Origin: Stramenopiles sp. TOSAG23-2
Taxonomy: Eukaryota; Sar
DNA: 18,870 nucleotides
Assembly: GCA_900128395.1 (NCBI GenBank)
Contig: LT649598.1
Coordinates: forward strand, 1 to 18,870
Direction of reading: 5' to 3'
This document shows, one piece after another, positions 18,387 through 18,870 of this stretch (positions are counted from its first letter, which is position 1; each line of letters opens with the position of its first letter). The notes under the pieces are model-generated. The model ran no database searches and was not told where the DNA came from. It worked only from the letters and a program-made list of their open reading frames with translations. The position numbers and the translations under genes were made by a program.

Positions 18387-18870
18387 ACAGTCCCCGGGTA
18401 TATATCTTCTTTCAATTTATGAGAGGGGACACCTTGAGGTGGTAAATTATTAATTACGAGGCGTATTAATTTTTTCTTTTTTTTAAAATTAATAATAATA
18501 TATACTCGTAAAATATGATGATATGTGGACATGAATTAAACTTTTAGCGAGCTCGTAGTATAATATTTTTAGTAAAACTAGGGAGTATTAATTTGTGATA
18601 CGACGTAAATACTAGATATTTTTTAAAAAATAATCTCATTATGATATTATACACATCCATTTTTTAATATATTTTAAATTTTTATTTATTTTATATATAT
18701 ATATCATATAAGTTATATCACGAGACGTACATGTATATATTATTATATATACGCTTCGTATGATGTGTCTTATTAATACCCACCTTACAAAGTAGATGAT
18801 ACCTCATAATTTGCCGCAAACAAATTTGAATTGTTATAAAAAATAATATCAGGGTGAACAGATAATAATG
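18387..18870. other. AT-rich 3' flank with no recognisable gene
   Basis: The stretch after the last stop contains a short gtcccc...ggggac inverted pair at about 18391-18430 and a caccttgaggtg palindrome at about 18430-18441, both close enough to the stop to belong to the 3' untranslated region. Beyond that there are only TA-rich tracts to the window end. Confidence 0.45.

Overview
This is nuclear DNA from an AT-rich, compact, apparently intron-poor eukaryotic microbe. The evidence is a chromatin remodeller with chromo, bromo and PHD domains, a dolichol-phosphate mannose synthase, and a 7.7 kb coding region with no visible intron and the standard genetic code (stops seen are TAA, plus TGA and TAG at two sites that look like frameshifts). 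Intergenic DNA is strongly A+T with microsatellites. The lineage is uncertain; a free-living protist, perhaps a stramenopile, is my guess from gene style only.

Layout: a C-terminal gene fragment on + (1-467, one apparent frameshift); a membrane-anchored leucine-rich-repeat protein on - (865-2721, probably ending near 725 in an unduplicated allele); a Rieske-type non-haem iron oxygenase on - (3483-5576, reading frame interrupted by two tandem duplications); a highly duplicated divergent intergenic region (5577-6773); a small basic, probably nuclear protein on + (6774-7418); a giant 2557-residue CHD/SNF2-like remodeller on - (7513-15186); a divergent promoter region (15187-16122); dolichol-phosphate mannose synthase on + (16123-16920); and an unrecognised multi-pass membrane protein on + (17662-18386, one apparent frameshift). 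The genes do not form an obvious pathway; this looks like ordinary gene-dense protist DNA.

Two things stand out. First, the remodeller has an unusual domain order: a PDZ-like domain between its two chromodomain-like segments, and a roughly 450-residue insert between the ATPase lobes carrying a GATA-like zinc finger and a bromodomain, followed by five PHD-type modules. Second, eight exact or nearly exact head-to-tail duplications (periods 71, 92, 103, 111, 173, 187, 237 and 241 bp), plus one diverged 290-bp duplication, sit at or near gene ends, and none lies in the giant gene. They are probably unmerged contig or allele ends left by assembly, but real recent tandem duplication is not excluded. 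In the Rieske gene, precise GT-AG splicing could in principle remove each duplicated unit.
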